A stretch of 64,000 bases of DNA from Polyangium sp. 15x6 (lineage in GTDB: Bacteria; Myxococcota_A; Polyangia; Polyangiales; Polyangiaceae): assembly GCF_029960785.1 (NCBI RefSeq), contig NZ_JASBQE010000003.1, positions 124,001-188,000 on the forward strand, written 5' to 3'. Made by a program: the position numbers and the translations under genes. Shown here one piece after another: positions 33,818-42,726 of the stretch (the first letter of the stretch is position 1; every line of letters begins with the position of its first letter). The notes below the pieces were generated by a model, which saw only the letters and a list, made by a program, of their open reading frames with translations, searched no databases and was not told the DNA's origin.

Positions 33818-35953
33818 ATGACGAAGACCGGCTGGACGATGCGCCTCGGGGAGGCGTGCGTGCTCGCGCTCGCGGTCGCGGCTTTTTCGGCCGTTCCCAC
33901 CGCGCTCCGGACGAGCGGCGCGGGCGGGACGTTCCTCGACGGCTTGCTCGTGGGTACGGCGGCGCTCCTGCCCCTCGTCACGCTCTCCATCGTGCTCCTG
34001 CGCGCCGCGGGGCGCGGCCTCCGGGGCGTGCTCGGCGCGGGCGCCGGGCCCACGGCGGCGCTCGGGATCGCGCTCTGGATCGGGCTTGCGCTCCCGGCGC
34101 TCGCCGTCCTCGCGGGCCTGCTCAAGGCCCTCACGCATCACCGCGGCCTCGGCGGCGCCACCTTCGGCGTGCTCGGCGCGTTCGTCGTGGTCGCCTGCGC
34201 GCTCGTCGCGCGCCGCATGGTCGAGATCGGCCAGGGGCTCGTCGCGCGTGGCGTTCGCCCGCTCCACGTCGCGGCGGGCGGCGCCGTCGTCTCGGTTCTG
34301 CCGCTTCTCGTCGTCGCGGCTTGGCTTTATCGCGCGTCGGGCGGCACGGGCGCCGCGTCCGTCAGCGCGGCGCTCGTCGACCTCGCGATCGCCGTCCTCG
34401 CGACCGCGCTCGTCGCCTCCATCGAGCTCAGCGACAGGCTCCTCAAGCTCGCCTCCGCGTTCGGCGTCCCCTTCGCCGCGGTGCTCATGATCGCAGCCTC
34501 GGCGCGGCTCGAATCGTCGCCGCCGCTCGGGCGCGCGGTGCAGGCGGGCGGTGGCCTCGCGGCGACGATGCTCTCGGCCCTCGAGCGCTGGACCGATCGC
34601 GACGGCGACGGCATGGGCGCGCATTTCGGTGGCGGCGATTGTGATGAAGGCGATCCTCGGCGCCACCCCGGCGCCGAGGACGTGCCCGGCGACGGCATCG
34701 ATCAGGACTGCAGCGGCGCCGACACGCCTCGCCCCGAGGCGCCGGCGAAAGCCCCCGCGGCCTCGCCCGGCTCCGCGCCGCCTCCGTCGTCGGCCACGCC
34801 TGCGCCCGCGCCTGCGCCGTCCGCGCCCGCGCCTGCGGGCAAGGCCCTCGATCCTTCGCGCCCGGACATCCTGCTCATCACGCTCGACACCGTGCGCGCC
34901 GATCATACGAGCGCGTACGGTTACGACCAGAAGACCACGCCGCACCTCGAAGAGCTCGCCGCGCGCGGCGTCCTCTTCGAGCATGCGTACGCCACGGGCA
35001 GCGACACCCAGCGCGCGCTCGCCCCGCTCGTCTCGGGCAAACCCCTCTCGCAGACCCCGCACAACCGCCGCGAGTGGCCCACGCTGGCGGACGAGATCGA
35101 CACGGTCGCCGAGCGCATGAAGCGGGCCGGGTATGCGACGGCCGCCGTCGTCTCGTTCACGTGGCTCAGCGAGGATCGTGGCTTCGCGCAGGGCTTCGAT
35201 CGGTTCGAGCCCGTCTATCGCGAGGAGCACCCCGAGCGCAGCGTCACGGGCGCGCTCGCCACGCGTGCGGCCCTCTCCGTCCTCGAAGACCTCGGCAAGA
35301 AGGACGCGCCGATCTTCCTCTGGATCCACCTCTTCGACGCGCACGAGCGTTACCTCGAGCACGCGGGCCTGCGCTTCGGCCGCGGCCAGGAAGGCCTCTA
35401 CGACGGCGAGATCGCCTTCGTCGACAAGCAGATCGGGCAGATCGCGGCGTTCGTGTCGAAGTGGAGCCGCGCCTCCCGCGTCGCGTGGATCGTCCACGGC
35501 TCCCACGGCGAGGGCTTCGACGAGCACGGCGACAAGGGGCACGGCTCTTCGCTCTACGAGGAGATGATCCGCGTGCCCCTCGTCGTCGCGCTGCCCGGGG
35601 GACGCCCGGGTCGATACGGCGACGGCGCGGTCAGCACGCTCGACGTCGCTCCCACGGTGCTCGCCTTGGGCAACGCGCCGCTCGACGGCGTCTCGGGCGT
35701 CTCGCTCCTGCCTCACGCGCGCCTCGAACCGAATGCGCCGCGCCGTCCTCCCGTGCTCGCGTATGCTTCGAAGCGGGTCGCCTTGATCGATTGGCCCCTC
35801 AAGCTCATGGTGATCGAGCGCAAGAAGCAGAACCGCAACTTCCTCTTCGATCTCGGGGCCGACCCGCGCGAGACGAAAGACCTCTCGGAAGGCCGTCCGG
35901 ACGACGTGGCCCGGCTCGTGAAGCTCGCCACCGAGATTGCACCATCACCCTAG
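33818..35953 (+). CDS. Membrane-anchored sulfatase/phosphotransferase-like protein
   Basis: A 711-residue protein. About seven N-terminal membrane helices (residues 1-245) are followed by an acidic loop (about 258-300) of the MopE-type metal-binding pattern D-R-D-G-D-G, G-D-C-D-E-G-D and D-G-I-D-Q-D-C-S-G, an Ala/Pro linker, and a sulfatase domain (about 345-711) starting D-I-L-L-I-T-L-D-T-V-R-A-D-H. The overall layout is like LtaS and related extracytoplasmic phosphotransferases. At the usual C-x-P-x-R maturation site it has S-D-T-Q-R, so no Cys for formylglycine; the nearby Thr or Ser would have to serve. An FGE-like gene follows 19 bases downstream. Confidence 0.82.
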   Translation: MTKTGWTMRLGEACVLALAVAAFSAVPTALRTSGAGGTFLDGLLVGTAALLPLVTLSIVLLRAAGRGLRGVLGAGAGPTAALGIALWIGLALPALAVLAGLLKALTHHRGLGGATFGVLGAFVVVACALVARRMVEIGQGLVARGVRPLHVAAGGAVVSVLPLLVVAAWLYRASGGTGAASVSAALVDLAIAVLATALVASIELSDRLLKLASAFGVPFAAVLMIAASARLESSPPLGRAVQAGGGLAATMLSALERWTDRDGDGMGAHFGGGDCDEGDPRRHPGAEDVPGDGIDQDCSGADTPRPEAPAKAPAASPGSAPPPSSATPAPAPAPSAPAPAGKALDPSRPDILLITLDTVRADHTSAYGYDQKTTPHLEELAARGVLFEHAYATGSDTQRALAPLVSGKPLSQTPHNRREWPTLADEIDTVAERMKRAGYATAAVVSFTWLSEDRGFAQGFDRFEPVYREEHPERSVTGALATRAALSVLEDLGKKDAPIFLWIHLFDAHERYLEHAGLRFGRGQEGLYDGEIAFVDKQIGQIAAFVSKWSRASRVAWIVHGSHGEGFDEHGDKGHGSSLYEEMIRVPLVVALPGGRPGRYGDGAVSTLDVAPTVLALGNAPLDGVSGVSLLPHARLEPNAPRRPPVLAYASKRVALIDWPLKLMVIERKKQNRNFLFDLGADPRETKDLSEGRPDDVARLVKLATEIAPSP

Positions 35954-35972
35954 CGAGGCGCGTCGAACCGTC

Positions 35973-37073
35973 ATGCCCGCAGAAACCTCGTCCCTGCCGC
36001 CTGCCCCTGACCCGGAGCCGACCCCGCGAGGATCACGCACCGTTCATGCCGTCGTCGGCGCGAGCGTGCTCGCCTGCGTCGTTGCTTCCGCCGTGGGCAT
36101 CGTCAAGTTCGCCGCCAAGCAGGATCTGCCGCTCTCGCTCGCGCTCGGCGCGATCCGCGGCGTCGTCCCGCGCAAGCCCACCCATGAGTGGCGGCTCGTC
36201 GGGGGCAAGCACTGGCAGATCGTTGCGCCTTCCGTCGAGCCGACCGAGACCACGGACATGCTCGAGGCGAACCGCCGCGCGTGTCCGGGCGGCATGGTCG
36301 AGGTGAAGGGCACGATGAAGGTCGACCCCTCGGCGACGGCCGCCTACGACGGCAAATCGGTCGAGGAGCTGCAGAAGAAGACCTGCACGAAGTGGATCAA
36401 CCGCGACTACCCCGAGCGCTGCGCCGAGTTCGACCGGGACCAGTGGCTCGCGCTCTCCAAGGAGCTGCCCACGAAGCCCATGCACTTCTGCATGGATCGC
36501 TTCGAGTATCCGAACCGGAAGGGCGATTATCCGGTCATCATGGTGAACTTCCACGAGGCGAACGAGCTCTGCGCCGAGCAGGGCAAGCGCCTCTGTGACG
36601 AGCTCGAATGGACGTTCGCCTGCGAGGGCGAGGAGGCGCAGCCCTATCCGTACGGCTACGTGCGCGACACCGAGGCGTGCGTCATCGACAACAAGTGGCG
36701 CCCCTACAACGAGCGCGCCATGCAGCCCCGCGACGGCCTCGCCGCCATGAACGAGCTCGACCGCCTCTGGCAGGGCGTCCCTTCGGGCTCGCGTCCGCGC
36801 TGCAAGAGCCCGTTCGGCATCTACGACATGACGGGCAACGTCGACGAGTGGACCAAGAACGTCCGGAGCTGGGAGGCCCACGCCTCCATCCTGAAGGGCG
36901 GCTACTGGGGCCCCGTGCGCACGCGCTGCCGGCCCTCCACGCGCTCGCACGACGAGAACCACACCTTCTACCAGCAAGGCTTTCGCTGCTGCGCCGCGGT
37001 CGGGACCACCCTCGAAGCCAAGAGCGAGAGTGCGGATCCTGCCGTCGCGCCCCTGCCGCGGGAGCTCAAGTAG
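35973..37073 (+). CDS. FGE/SUMF1-domain membrane protein
   Basis: A 366-residue protein with one N-terminal membrane helix (about residues 27-47) and an extracytoplasmic formylglycine-generating-enzyme-like fold. Seen are R-F-E-Y-P-N, W-T-F-A-C-E-G-E-E, Y-D-M-T-G-N-V-D-E-W, and the end G-G-Y-W-G-P-V-R-T-R-C-R-P, then G-F-R-C-C. The copper-binding Cys pair of true FGE is not where expected (Arg occupies the second site), so catalytic activity is doubtful. It is next to a sulfatase-like gene, which suggests a joint role. The ATG at 35973 is chosen; the open frame upstream overlaps the sulfatase stop. Confidence 0.82.
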   Translation: MPAETSSLPPAPDPEPTPRGSRTVHAVVGASVLACVVASAVGIVKFAAKQDLPLSLALGAIRGVVPRKPTHEWRLVGGKHWQIVAPSVEPTETTDMLEANRRACPGGMVEVKGTMKVDPSATAAYDGKSVEELQKKTCTKWINRDYPERCAEFDRDQWLALSKELPTKPMHFCMDRFEYPNRKGDYPVIMVNFHEANELCAEQGKRLCDELEWTFACEGEEAQPYPYGYVRDTEACVIDNKWRPYNERAMQPRDGLAAMNELDRLWQGVPSGSRPRCKSPFGIYDMTGNVDEWTKNVRSWEAHASILKGGYWGPVRTRCRPSTRSHDENHTFYQQGFRCCAAVGTTLEAKSESADPAVAPLPRELK

Positions 37074-37118
37074 CCGCGGGACCTGCCGCGCCGCCCGCTC
37101 TGGCTTATCCTCGACCTC

Positions 37119-37700
37119 GTGACGACCTCCTCCGCGCCCCCGCCTCCTTCCCCCGAAGGCCGTGCTCCCGCGCCGCGCCAGGGGCGCTGGATCGACACGC
37201 TCACCACGCTCCTCCTCGTCGCGACCGCTTGCTTCGTCGCCGTCTCCGCGACGCCTGCGCTCCTTCGCGCCACGGGCCTCGCGCCGTTCGGCCCTTCGGG
37301 CGTGCTCCGCGCGCCCCTGGGAGGACAGGCGACCGAGCCGCACCCGATCGGGGCCGGGCTCGCCGAGGATGACGAGGACGACGACGATCATGGCAGCGAG
37401 CCTCTCCTCGGCCCGCGCTTCGATCCTTTCCGCGACGGACCACGCGACTCGGCCCGCCCTTCGGATTCCGCGCAGCCCGACGAGGGCGCGCCGCGTGGCC
37501 GCATGCGGCCTGCCGTCGTGCGTCACAAGGCGACCTTGCGCCTCTCGGCCTCGGAGGACGCCGATCCGACGGGGGAGGTGAACGTCGGGGATTCGGTCTT
37601 CGTCGTCCGCGAGCAGGGCGAGTGGGTCCTTGTCTTGCAAACCGGCGCCGAGGGTGTGCTCATGGGCTGGACGCAGAGGAGTCAGCTTGCGATTCGTTGA
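37119..37700 (+). CDS. Single-pass membrane protein with SH3-like C-terminus
   Basis: A 193-residue protein. A Pro-rich N-terminus precedes one membrane helix (about residues 26-48), then a highly acidic stretch (E-D-D-E-D-D-D-D-H), then a C-terminal bacterial SH3-like domain (A-T-L-R-L-S-A-S to W-T-Q-R-S-Q). It probably faces the periplasm. The start is a GTG at 37119. It follows the FGE-like gene by 45 bases and may belong to the same transcript. Function unknown. Confidence 0.75.
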   Translation: MTTSSAPPPPSPEGRAPAPRQGRWIDTLTTLLLVATACFVAVSATPALLRATGLAPFGPSGVLRAPLGGQATEPHPIGAGLAEDDEDDDDHGSEPLLGPRFDPFRDGPRDSARPSDSAQPDEGAPRGRMRPAVVRHKATLRLSASEDADPTGEVNVGDSVFVVREQGEWVLVLQTGAEGVLMGWTQRSQLAIR

Positions 37701-37745
37701 CCATTCTCGGCTTTTCATGACGTGCGGCGCGCGAGGGGGACGAGC

Positions 37746-38990
37746 ATGAAGCGGGCATTTCGCGGCAGGGTCATGACCGCGTGTTCGGGCGGCGAGGGGC
37801 TCCGGTTCCTCGACGACGGCGTCCTCGTGATCGGCGAAGACGGCCGCATCGAGGCCGTCGAGCCCTGGACGGGCGCGCCGAACGGCGCCCTCGTGCGCGA
37901 CGCTCGTCCTTTCCTCCTCGTGCCCGGGTTCGTCGACGCGCACCTGCATTACCCGCAGACCCGCGTCATCGGCAGCGCCACGGGCCCGCTCCTGCCTTGG
38001 CTCGAGCGCACCGTCTTCCCCGAAGAAGCGCGCTTCCTCGACGAGCGCCACGCCTCCGCCGTCGCTGCCGAGCTCACGCTGCGCCTCGCGGCGGCCGGCA
38101 CCACCACGGCCGTCCTTTATTCGAGCTCGAACCCCGCGGCCACGCGTGTCCTCTTCGAGGCCCTCGCGCGGAGCGGCCATCGCGCCTTCGCGGGCCTGAC
38201 CCTCATGGATCAGCATTGCCCCGAGCCCCTCCGCGTCGACGCGGAGCGCGCGCTCGCCGCCTGCGCCGAGCTCGTCCAGGCCTACCACGGCCACGATCGG
38301 GGCCGCCTCTCCTTCGTCATCACCCCGCGCTTCGCGCCCACCTGCTCGCGCGCCTTGCTCGAGGGCGCGGGCCGGCTCGCCCGGGAGCACGGCCTGTTCG
38401 TCCAGACGCACCTCTCGGAAAACCTCGACGAATGCCGGGCGGCGCTCGCCGTGCACCCGTTCGCCACCGATTACCTCGACATCTACGACCGCACCGGCCT
38501 CCTCGGCGAGCGCACGCTCCTCGCGCACGCCATTCACCTCTCGCCGGACGAATGGGATCGTATCCGCGCGCGCGGCGCGCGCGTCGCGCATTGCCCCGAT
38601 TCGAACTTCTTCCTCGGCAGCGGCCGCATGCGCCTCGGCGAGGCGCGCGCCCGCTCGATTCCCGTCGCCCTCGGCACGGACGTCGCCGCAGGCCGCACCT
38701 TCGACGTGCGGCGCATCATGTCCTCCACGTACGACAATGCGATGTGCATCGGCGACCCGATCACCCCGGAGGAGCTCTTCCGATTGGGCACGCTCGGCGG
38801 CGCCGAGGCGCTCGGGATCGCGCCCGAGACGGGTAGCCTCGAGGCGGGCAAGGACGCGGACTTCTGCGTGATCGAGCTCCCCGCCTACGTGGAGGAGCGA
38901 GGCGACGTGCTCTCGCGCATCGTCTTCGGCAGCGACACGACGCCCGTGCGGGAGACGTACGTGCGGGGGCGTCGTGTCGTGGGTGGGTGA
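37746..38990 (+). CDS. guaD: Guanine deaminase
   Basis: Zinc amidohydrolase of 414 residues that converts guanine to xanthine in purine salvage. The metal motif is G-F-V-D-A-H-L-H-Y-P-Q (the Tyr-Pro-Gln is typical of guanine deaminases). The other conserved points are V-Q-T-H-L-S-E-N, L-A-H-A-I-H-L-S, A-H-C-P-D-S-N-F-F-L-G-S-G and L-G-T-D-V-A-A-G. The ATG at 37746 has GAGGGGGACG just upstream. It converges on obgE with 43 bases between. Confidence 0.93.
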   Translation: MKRAFRGRVMTACSGGEGLRFLDDGVLVIGEDGRIEAVEPWTGAPNGALVRDARPFLLVPGFVDAHLHYPQTRVIGSATGPLLPWLERTVFPEEARFLDERHASAVAAELTLRLAAAGTTTAVLYSSSNPAATRVLFEALARSGHRAFAGLTLMDQHCPEPLRVDAERALAACAELVQAYHGHDRGRLSFVITPRFAPTCSRALLEGAGRLAREHGLFVQTHLSENLDECRAALAVHPFATDYLDIYDRTGLLGERTLLAHAIHLSPDEWDRIRARGARVAHCPDSNFFLGSGRMRLGEARARSIPVALGTDVAAGRTFDVRRIMSSTYDNAMCIGDPITPEELFRLGTLGGAEALGIAPETGSLEAGKDADFCVIELPAYVEERGDVLSRIVFGSDTTPVRETYVRGRRVVGG

Positions 38991-39033
38991 GGGGCGCGAT
39001 TCAACGTAATGACCGGAAAAACGCGCCGCTCGT

Positions 39034-40062
39034 TCAGGCGGAGCGCCGGCCCTCGGTCACCATCTGCCACAAGGCCGCGATCAGCTCCGGCATCCCTTCC
39101 CCCGTCGCCGCGCTCACGAGGTGCAGGTCGATCTTCGCCCGCTTGAAGCGCTTCCGGATCGCCGGGTACGCCTCTTTCACCTCGGGCAGGTCCGCCTTCG
39201 AGAGCGCCACGATCTCCGGCCGCGCCGCGAGCGCCTCGCTGTATTTCGCGATCTCCTTCCGGATCGCTCGATAATCCTTGAGCGGATCCCGCCCCTCGCC
39301 CGGATCGATCGTCACGAGGTGCAAGAGCGCCCCCGTCCGCTCGAGGTGCTTCAGGAACCGCGTCCCGAGCCCCACGCCTTCGCTCGCGCCCGGCACGAGG
39401 CCCGGGATGTCCGCGATCACGAAATGCGTACCGCCCGCCCGCCTCCCGCCGCCGATCTCCACCACCCCGAGCGTCGGCGTCAGCGTCGTGAACGGGTAGT
39501 CCGCGATCTTTGGCCGCGCCTTCGACACCGACGCGACGAACGTGCTCTTGCCCGCGTTCGGGAAGCCCACGAGCCCCACGTCCGCCAGCACTTTGAGCTC
39601 CAAGCGAAGCTCTCGCTCCTCGCCCGGATCTCCCTTCTCCGCGCGCCGTGGAGCTCGCTCCTCCGCGCTCTTGAAGTGGATGTTGCCTCGACCCCCCTTG
39701 CCCCCGCGCGCCACGACCACACGCTGCTCGTGCGCCGTCACGTCCGCGGTGAGCTCGCCCGTCTCGGCATCGTAGATCTGCGTACCGAGCGGCACGCGCT
39801 CCACGCGGTCCGCGCCCCCGCGCCCATGACAGTCCGAACCTTGACCGTGCTCGCCCCGCTCCGCCTCGATCGTCCGCGCGTAGACGAAGTCGAGCAGCGT
39901 GCTCATCCCTTCGTCGCCGACGAGCACGACGTCGCCCCCGCGGCCGCCGTCGCCTCCCGACGGGCCTCCGAAGGGAATGTACTTCTCCCGGCGGAAGGCA
40001 ACGGCCCCGTTGCCGCCGCTGCCTGCTACCACCTTGACCCTACACTCGTCGACGAACCGCAT
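39034..40062 (-). CDS. obgE: GTPase ObgE/CgtA
   Basis: Essential ribosome-assembly and stress GTPase; 342 residues. The Gly-rich Obg domain (V-V-A-G-S-G-G-N-G-A-V-A-F-R-R-E-K and G-G-P-S-G-G-D-G-G-R-G-G) precedes the G domain with the P-loop G-F-P-N-A-G-K-S-T, D-I-P-G-L-V-P-G-A and the base motif S-K-A-D. The C-terminal OCT domain of longer Obg proteins is absent. The ATG at 40062 starts exactly at the family's M-R-F-V-D-E. It is divergent from the histidine kinase, 54 bases apart. Confidence 0.96.
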   Translation of the reverse strand: MRFVDECRVKVVAGSGGNGAVAFRREKYIPFGGPSGGDGGRGGDVVLVGDEGMSTLLDFVYARTIEAERGEHGQGSDCHGRGGADRVERVPLGTQIYDAETGELTADVTAHEQRVVVARGGKGGRGNIHFKSAEERAPRRAEKGDPGEERELRLELKVLADVGLVGFPNAGKSTFVASVSKARPKIADYPFTTLTPTLGVVEIGGGRRAGGTHFVIADIPGLVPGASEGVGLGTRFLKHLERTGALLHLVTIDPGEGRDPLKDYRAIRKEIAKYSEALAARPEIVALSKADLPEVKEAYPAIRKRFKRAKIDLHLVSAATGEGMPELIAALWQMVTEGRRSA

Positions 40063-40116
40063 GGCGGCGCGGCTTCTACCACAATGATAGGCATACGGGC
40101 AGCGGAGGAGAGGAAA

Positions 40117-41568
40117 TTGGCGGCACGGATCCTCATCGTCGACGACAACCAGAGCCTCGCGAAGAACCTTCGGGACGTCCTTTCGGGGGATCCGGACCTC
40201 GACGTCGAGGTCTCCCTCGCCGAGACGGGCGCCGAGGCGCTCGGGCGGGCTCAGAAGGACGGGTTCGAGGTCGCCGTCGTCGACGTCAAGCTCCCCGACG
40301 GCAGCGGCGTCGACCTCATCGGCCCCCTGCGCGAGGCCTGCCCGCATGGCGAGATCGTCCTCGTCACCGGCAACGCCACCGTCAACACGGCCATCGCCGC
40401 CCTCCGCGCCGGCGCCTTCGCGTTCATCCTGAAGAACTTCCGCCCCGCGGAGCTCATCTCCACCGTCGCGCAGGCCCTCGAAAAGATCGCGTTGAAGCGC
40501 GAGCGCGAGGAGTTCGAGCGCCGCTACCGCGCCATCGTCGACGCGGCGGACGTCCTCATCGTCGGCCTCGACGCCGCGGGCGACATCACCCTCTGGAACC
40601 CGCGCCTCGCGGCCATGACCGGCGTCTCCACCGAGGCCGCGCTCGGCGGCGGCTTGCCGGACAACATCATCGACGAGGACGCGCGAAAAAAATTCTGCCA
40701 GGCGTTCGCCGCCGTTCGTGATGGCGGCGGCGCGAGCGAGATCGAGGTCGGCGTGCGCGACGCCATGGGCGCGATCCGACGCGTCCGCTGGCACCTGAGC
40801 CCCGTGCGTGGAGCGGGCAAGCGCATCGAGCTCGTCTACGGCATCGGGATCGACGTGACCGAGCGCCGCGCCCTCGAACGACGCGCGGCCGACGCGGAGG
40901 CCTTGAACGCGATGGCGCCGCTCGCGCTCGGGCTCGCGCACGAGATCCGAAACCCGCTGAACGCCGCCGTGCTCGAGCTTCACCTGCTCGCGCGGGGCAT
41001 CGAGCGGCTCGAAGCGCCGGCCGCGCGGGATCCGATGCGGGCGCGCGTGCGCATCGTGGAGAGCGAGATCAAGCGCCTCGAACGGCTGCTCACGGACTTC
41101 CTGGAGCTCGCGCGGCCGCGTGCGCCGCAGCGCGAGCCTCTGGATCTCGGCCGTGTCGTCGACGAGGTCCTCGACCTCGAGGCCGAGGCCATCGCCGCGC
41201 ATGGGCTCGAGCTCGTGCGTGAGCTCGCGGCGGGCGTCGTCGCGCTCGGCGACGTGGAGAAGCTCAAGCAGGTCGTCTTGAACCTCGTGGTGAATGCGCT
41301 CGACGTGATGCCCCAGGGCGGCGTCCTGCGGGCGCGGGCGGGCGTGGACGAGCGCGAGGCGTGGCTCTCCATCGGCGACACCGGGCCGGGCGTCGACCCC
41401 AATATCCTCGCCGAGATCTTCGACCCGTTTTTCACGACGAAGGCTGCGGGGACCGGGCTCGGGCTCGCCATTGTGCGAAAAATCGTCGATCAGCATGGCG
41501 GCCGCGTGGTCGTCGACACGAAAAAGGGCGAAGGCACCACGGTCAAAGTGATTCTGCCGAGGGGCTGA
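40117..41568 (+). CDS. REC-PAS-histidine kinase (response regulator fused in front)
   Basis: A 483-residue soluble two-component protein. An N-terminal receiver domain (I-L-I-V-D-D-N; phospho-acceptor Asp56 in V-V-D-V-K-L-P-D-G) is followed by a PAS domain (A-I-V-D-A-A-D-V-L-I-V-G-L), a HisKA helix with His275 in L-A-H-E-I-R-N-P-L-N, and an HATPase with N-L-V-V-N-A-L-D, D-T-G-P-G-V and G-T-G-L-G-L-A-I. The order is a hybrid turned round, as in many myxobacterial kinases. The TTG at 40117 is chosen for its GGAGGAGAGG 5 bases upstream; the ATG at 40084 has no ribosome site. No separate regulator is adjacent. Confidence 0.9.
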   Translation: MAARILIVDDNQSLAKNLRDVLSGDPDLDVEVSLAETGAEALGRAQKDGFEVAVVDVKLPDGSGVDLIGPLREACPHGEIVLVTGNATVNTAIAALRAGAFAFILKNFRPAELISTVAQALEKIALKREREEFERRYRAIVDAADVLIVGLDAAGDITLWNPRLAAMTGVSTEAALGGGLPDNIIDEDARKKFCQAFAAVRDGGGASEIEVGVRDAMGAIRRVRWHLSPVRGAGKRIELVYGIGIDVTERRALERRAADAEALNAMAPLALGLAHEIRNPLNAAVLELHLLARGIERLEAPAARDPMRARVRIVESEIKRLERLLTDFLELARPRAPQREPLDLGRVVDEVLDLEAEAIAAHGLELVRELAAGVVALGDVEKLKQVVLNLVVNALDVMPQGGVLRARAGVDEREAWLSIGDTGPGVDPNILAEIFDPFFTTKAAGTGLGLAIVRKIVDQHGGRVVVDTKKGEGTTVKVILPRG

Positions 41569-41575
41569 CCGCGCG

Positions 41576-41598
41576 CGAGGCGAGGCCAGCGCGCCTCG
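41576..41598 (+). terminator. Possible terminator after the histidine kinase
   Basis: Seven-bp stem CGAGGCG (41576-41582) / CGCCTCG (41592-41598), then GGGGAAAACC; 8 bases after the stop. Weak, because there is no T-run. Confidence 0.3.
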
Positions 41599-41758
41599 GG
41601 GAAAACCTTCAGGCCTCAACGTCGGCCCTACAGTGGCGCACCGAGGGTGCGTTGTTTTTGCGGTATGCCGGCTCCTCTTCCGTTCCCACGGCGTGGAAGA
41701 ACCGCTGATACTGGATTCGTTTCATCCTCCTGTTTCGGCGGAAGGCGTTAATGCGGCA

Positions 41759-41788
41759 TTGACAAGGGTTGCCGGTTTTCGCTATCCT
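41759..41788 (+). promoter_or_regulatory. Sigma-70-like promoter of the NGL-repeat lipoprotein
   Basis: A perfect -35 hexamer TTGACA at 41759-41764, an 18-base spacer, and a -10 hexamer TATCCT at 41783-41788, 44 bases before the lipoprotein start, in a stretch clearly less GC-rich than the neighbouring genes. The rest of the 264-base gap holds no gene that I can see. Confidence 0.6.
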
Positions 41789-41832
41789 GAAACATGGTGG
41801 CGATCTTTGCTCCCTAACGCCGGAGATGCTTT

Positions 41833-42618
41833 ATGAAGCTGGGTCATATTGCATGGTATGCAGCGATCCTCGTGGCGATGACCGGGTGCGGCGGCTACGA
41901 GGGAGAAGGCTGGGACGAAGGCGACGTCGTCGCGGCGGAGCAGGAGGTCGGGAGCACGAACGGCTTCGAGGCCATCAATGGCCTGCACAGCGGCAATGGC
42001 CTGGGCAGCGACAATGGCCTGCATACCGGCAATGGCCTGCACAGCGGCAACGGCTTGCACAGCGGCAACGGCCTGATGGCGTCGGCGCAAGGTCGCAAGA
42101 CCGTCGAGTACATCGTCAAGTGCGCCCTCCCCGCGGGGCGTACGATCACGAAGTACGACGAGACGCTCACGGATCACACCTACAGCGGCCTGCTCGGCGT
42201 CGCCCCGGAGTGGGAGAACGACGCTTGTGACGAGGATTGCCAGGAGAGGATGACCGCCTGCCTCGGCGCGCACCTCAATACGACCGGCCAGCACGTCTCC
42301 ATCTTCCTGGTGGGGAACGAGGCCGAGTTCCCCAGCATCGGCCCGGACACGAGCGGGGCGTATCCGACGCGGGAGGGCGCCTTCTTCGGCAACATCTTCA
42401 AGAGCCCGCCGGAGTTCCATTACTGCAACAGCGACGGCGCCGTGACGTCGCCCGTCCCGGGGCGCATCGGTTCGTCCGGGCAGAAACAATACGACAATCC
42501 GTTCTCCGGGGCCGGCTTGTGTGCGGACAACTGCGTCGCGTTCGACGCCCCGCACGCGTCGGCGGGCTGGAAGTCCTGTGGTGGCTTCGACAACGTGATC
42601 ACCGTCTATCGGCAGTGA
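41833..42618 (+). CDS. Lipoprotein with hexapeptide NGL repeats
   Basis: A 261-residue exported lipoprotein (lipobox A-M-T-G-C near residue 19). After an acidic spacer there are six and a half hexads of the form N-G-L-H-S-G (residues 43-81; bases 41959-42075 are 18-bp repeats), then a globular domain with paired cysteines (C-D-E-D-C-Q-E-R-M-T-A-C and C-A-D-N-C) that begins R-K-T-V-E-Y-I-V-K-C-A-L-P-A-G. I recognise this layout from myxobacterial secreted proteins, but no function is known. The ATG at 41833 has GGAG 7 bases upstream and a good promoter. Confidence 0.8.
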   Translation: MKLGHIAWYAAILVAMTGCGGYEGEGWDEGDVVAAEQEVGSTNGFEAINGLHSGNGLGSDNGLHTGNGLHSGNGLHSGNGLMASAQGRKTVEYIVKCALPAGRTITKYDETLTDHTYSGLLGVAPEWENDACDEDCQERMTACLGAHLNTTGQHVSIFLVGNEAEFPSIGPDTSGAYPTREGAFFGNIFKSPPEFHYCNSDGAVTSPVPGRIGSSGQKQYDNPFSGAGLCADNCVAFDAPHASAGWKSCGGFDNVITVYRQ

Positions 42619-42633
42619 TTCCGTTCTCTCGGC

Positions 42634-42659
42634 GAACGCCCGGCGATGGCCGGGCGTTC
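42634..42659. terminator. Perfect hairpin terminator after the NGL lipoprotein
   Basis: An 11-bp perfect stem (GAACGCCCGGC at 42634-42644, GCCGGGCGTTC at 42649-42659) with a GATG loop, 15 bases after the stop. It also argues that the following kinase gene starts downstream of it. Confidence 0.7.
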
Positions 42660-42726
42660 GATCGCGCAATGCTTCCCCATGGTTCGTGGCGGCCTTGCGA
42701 GCTGCCATCGTAAACTCACGCGACGA

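Noticed and set aside
42646-42726. N-terminal extension of the large kinase
   Set aside because: It runs through the perfect terminator hairpin of the preceding gene and shows no family resemblance.
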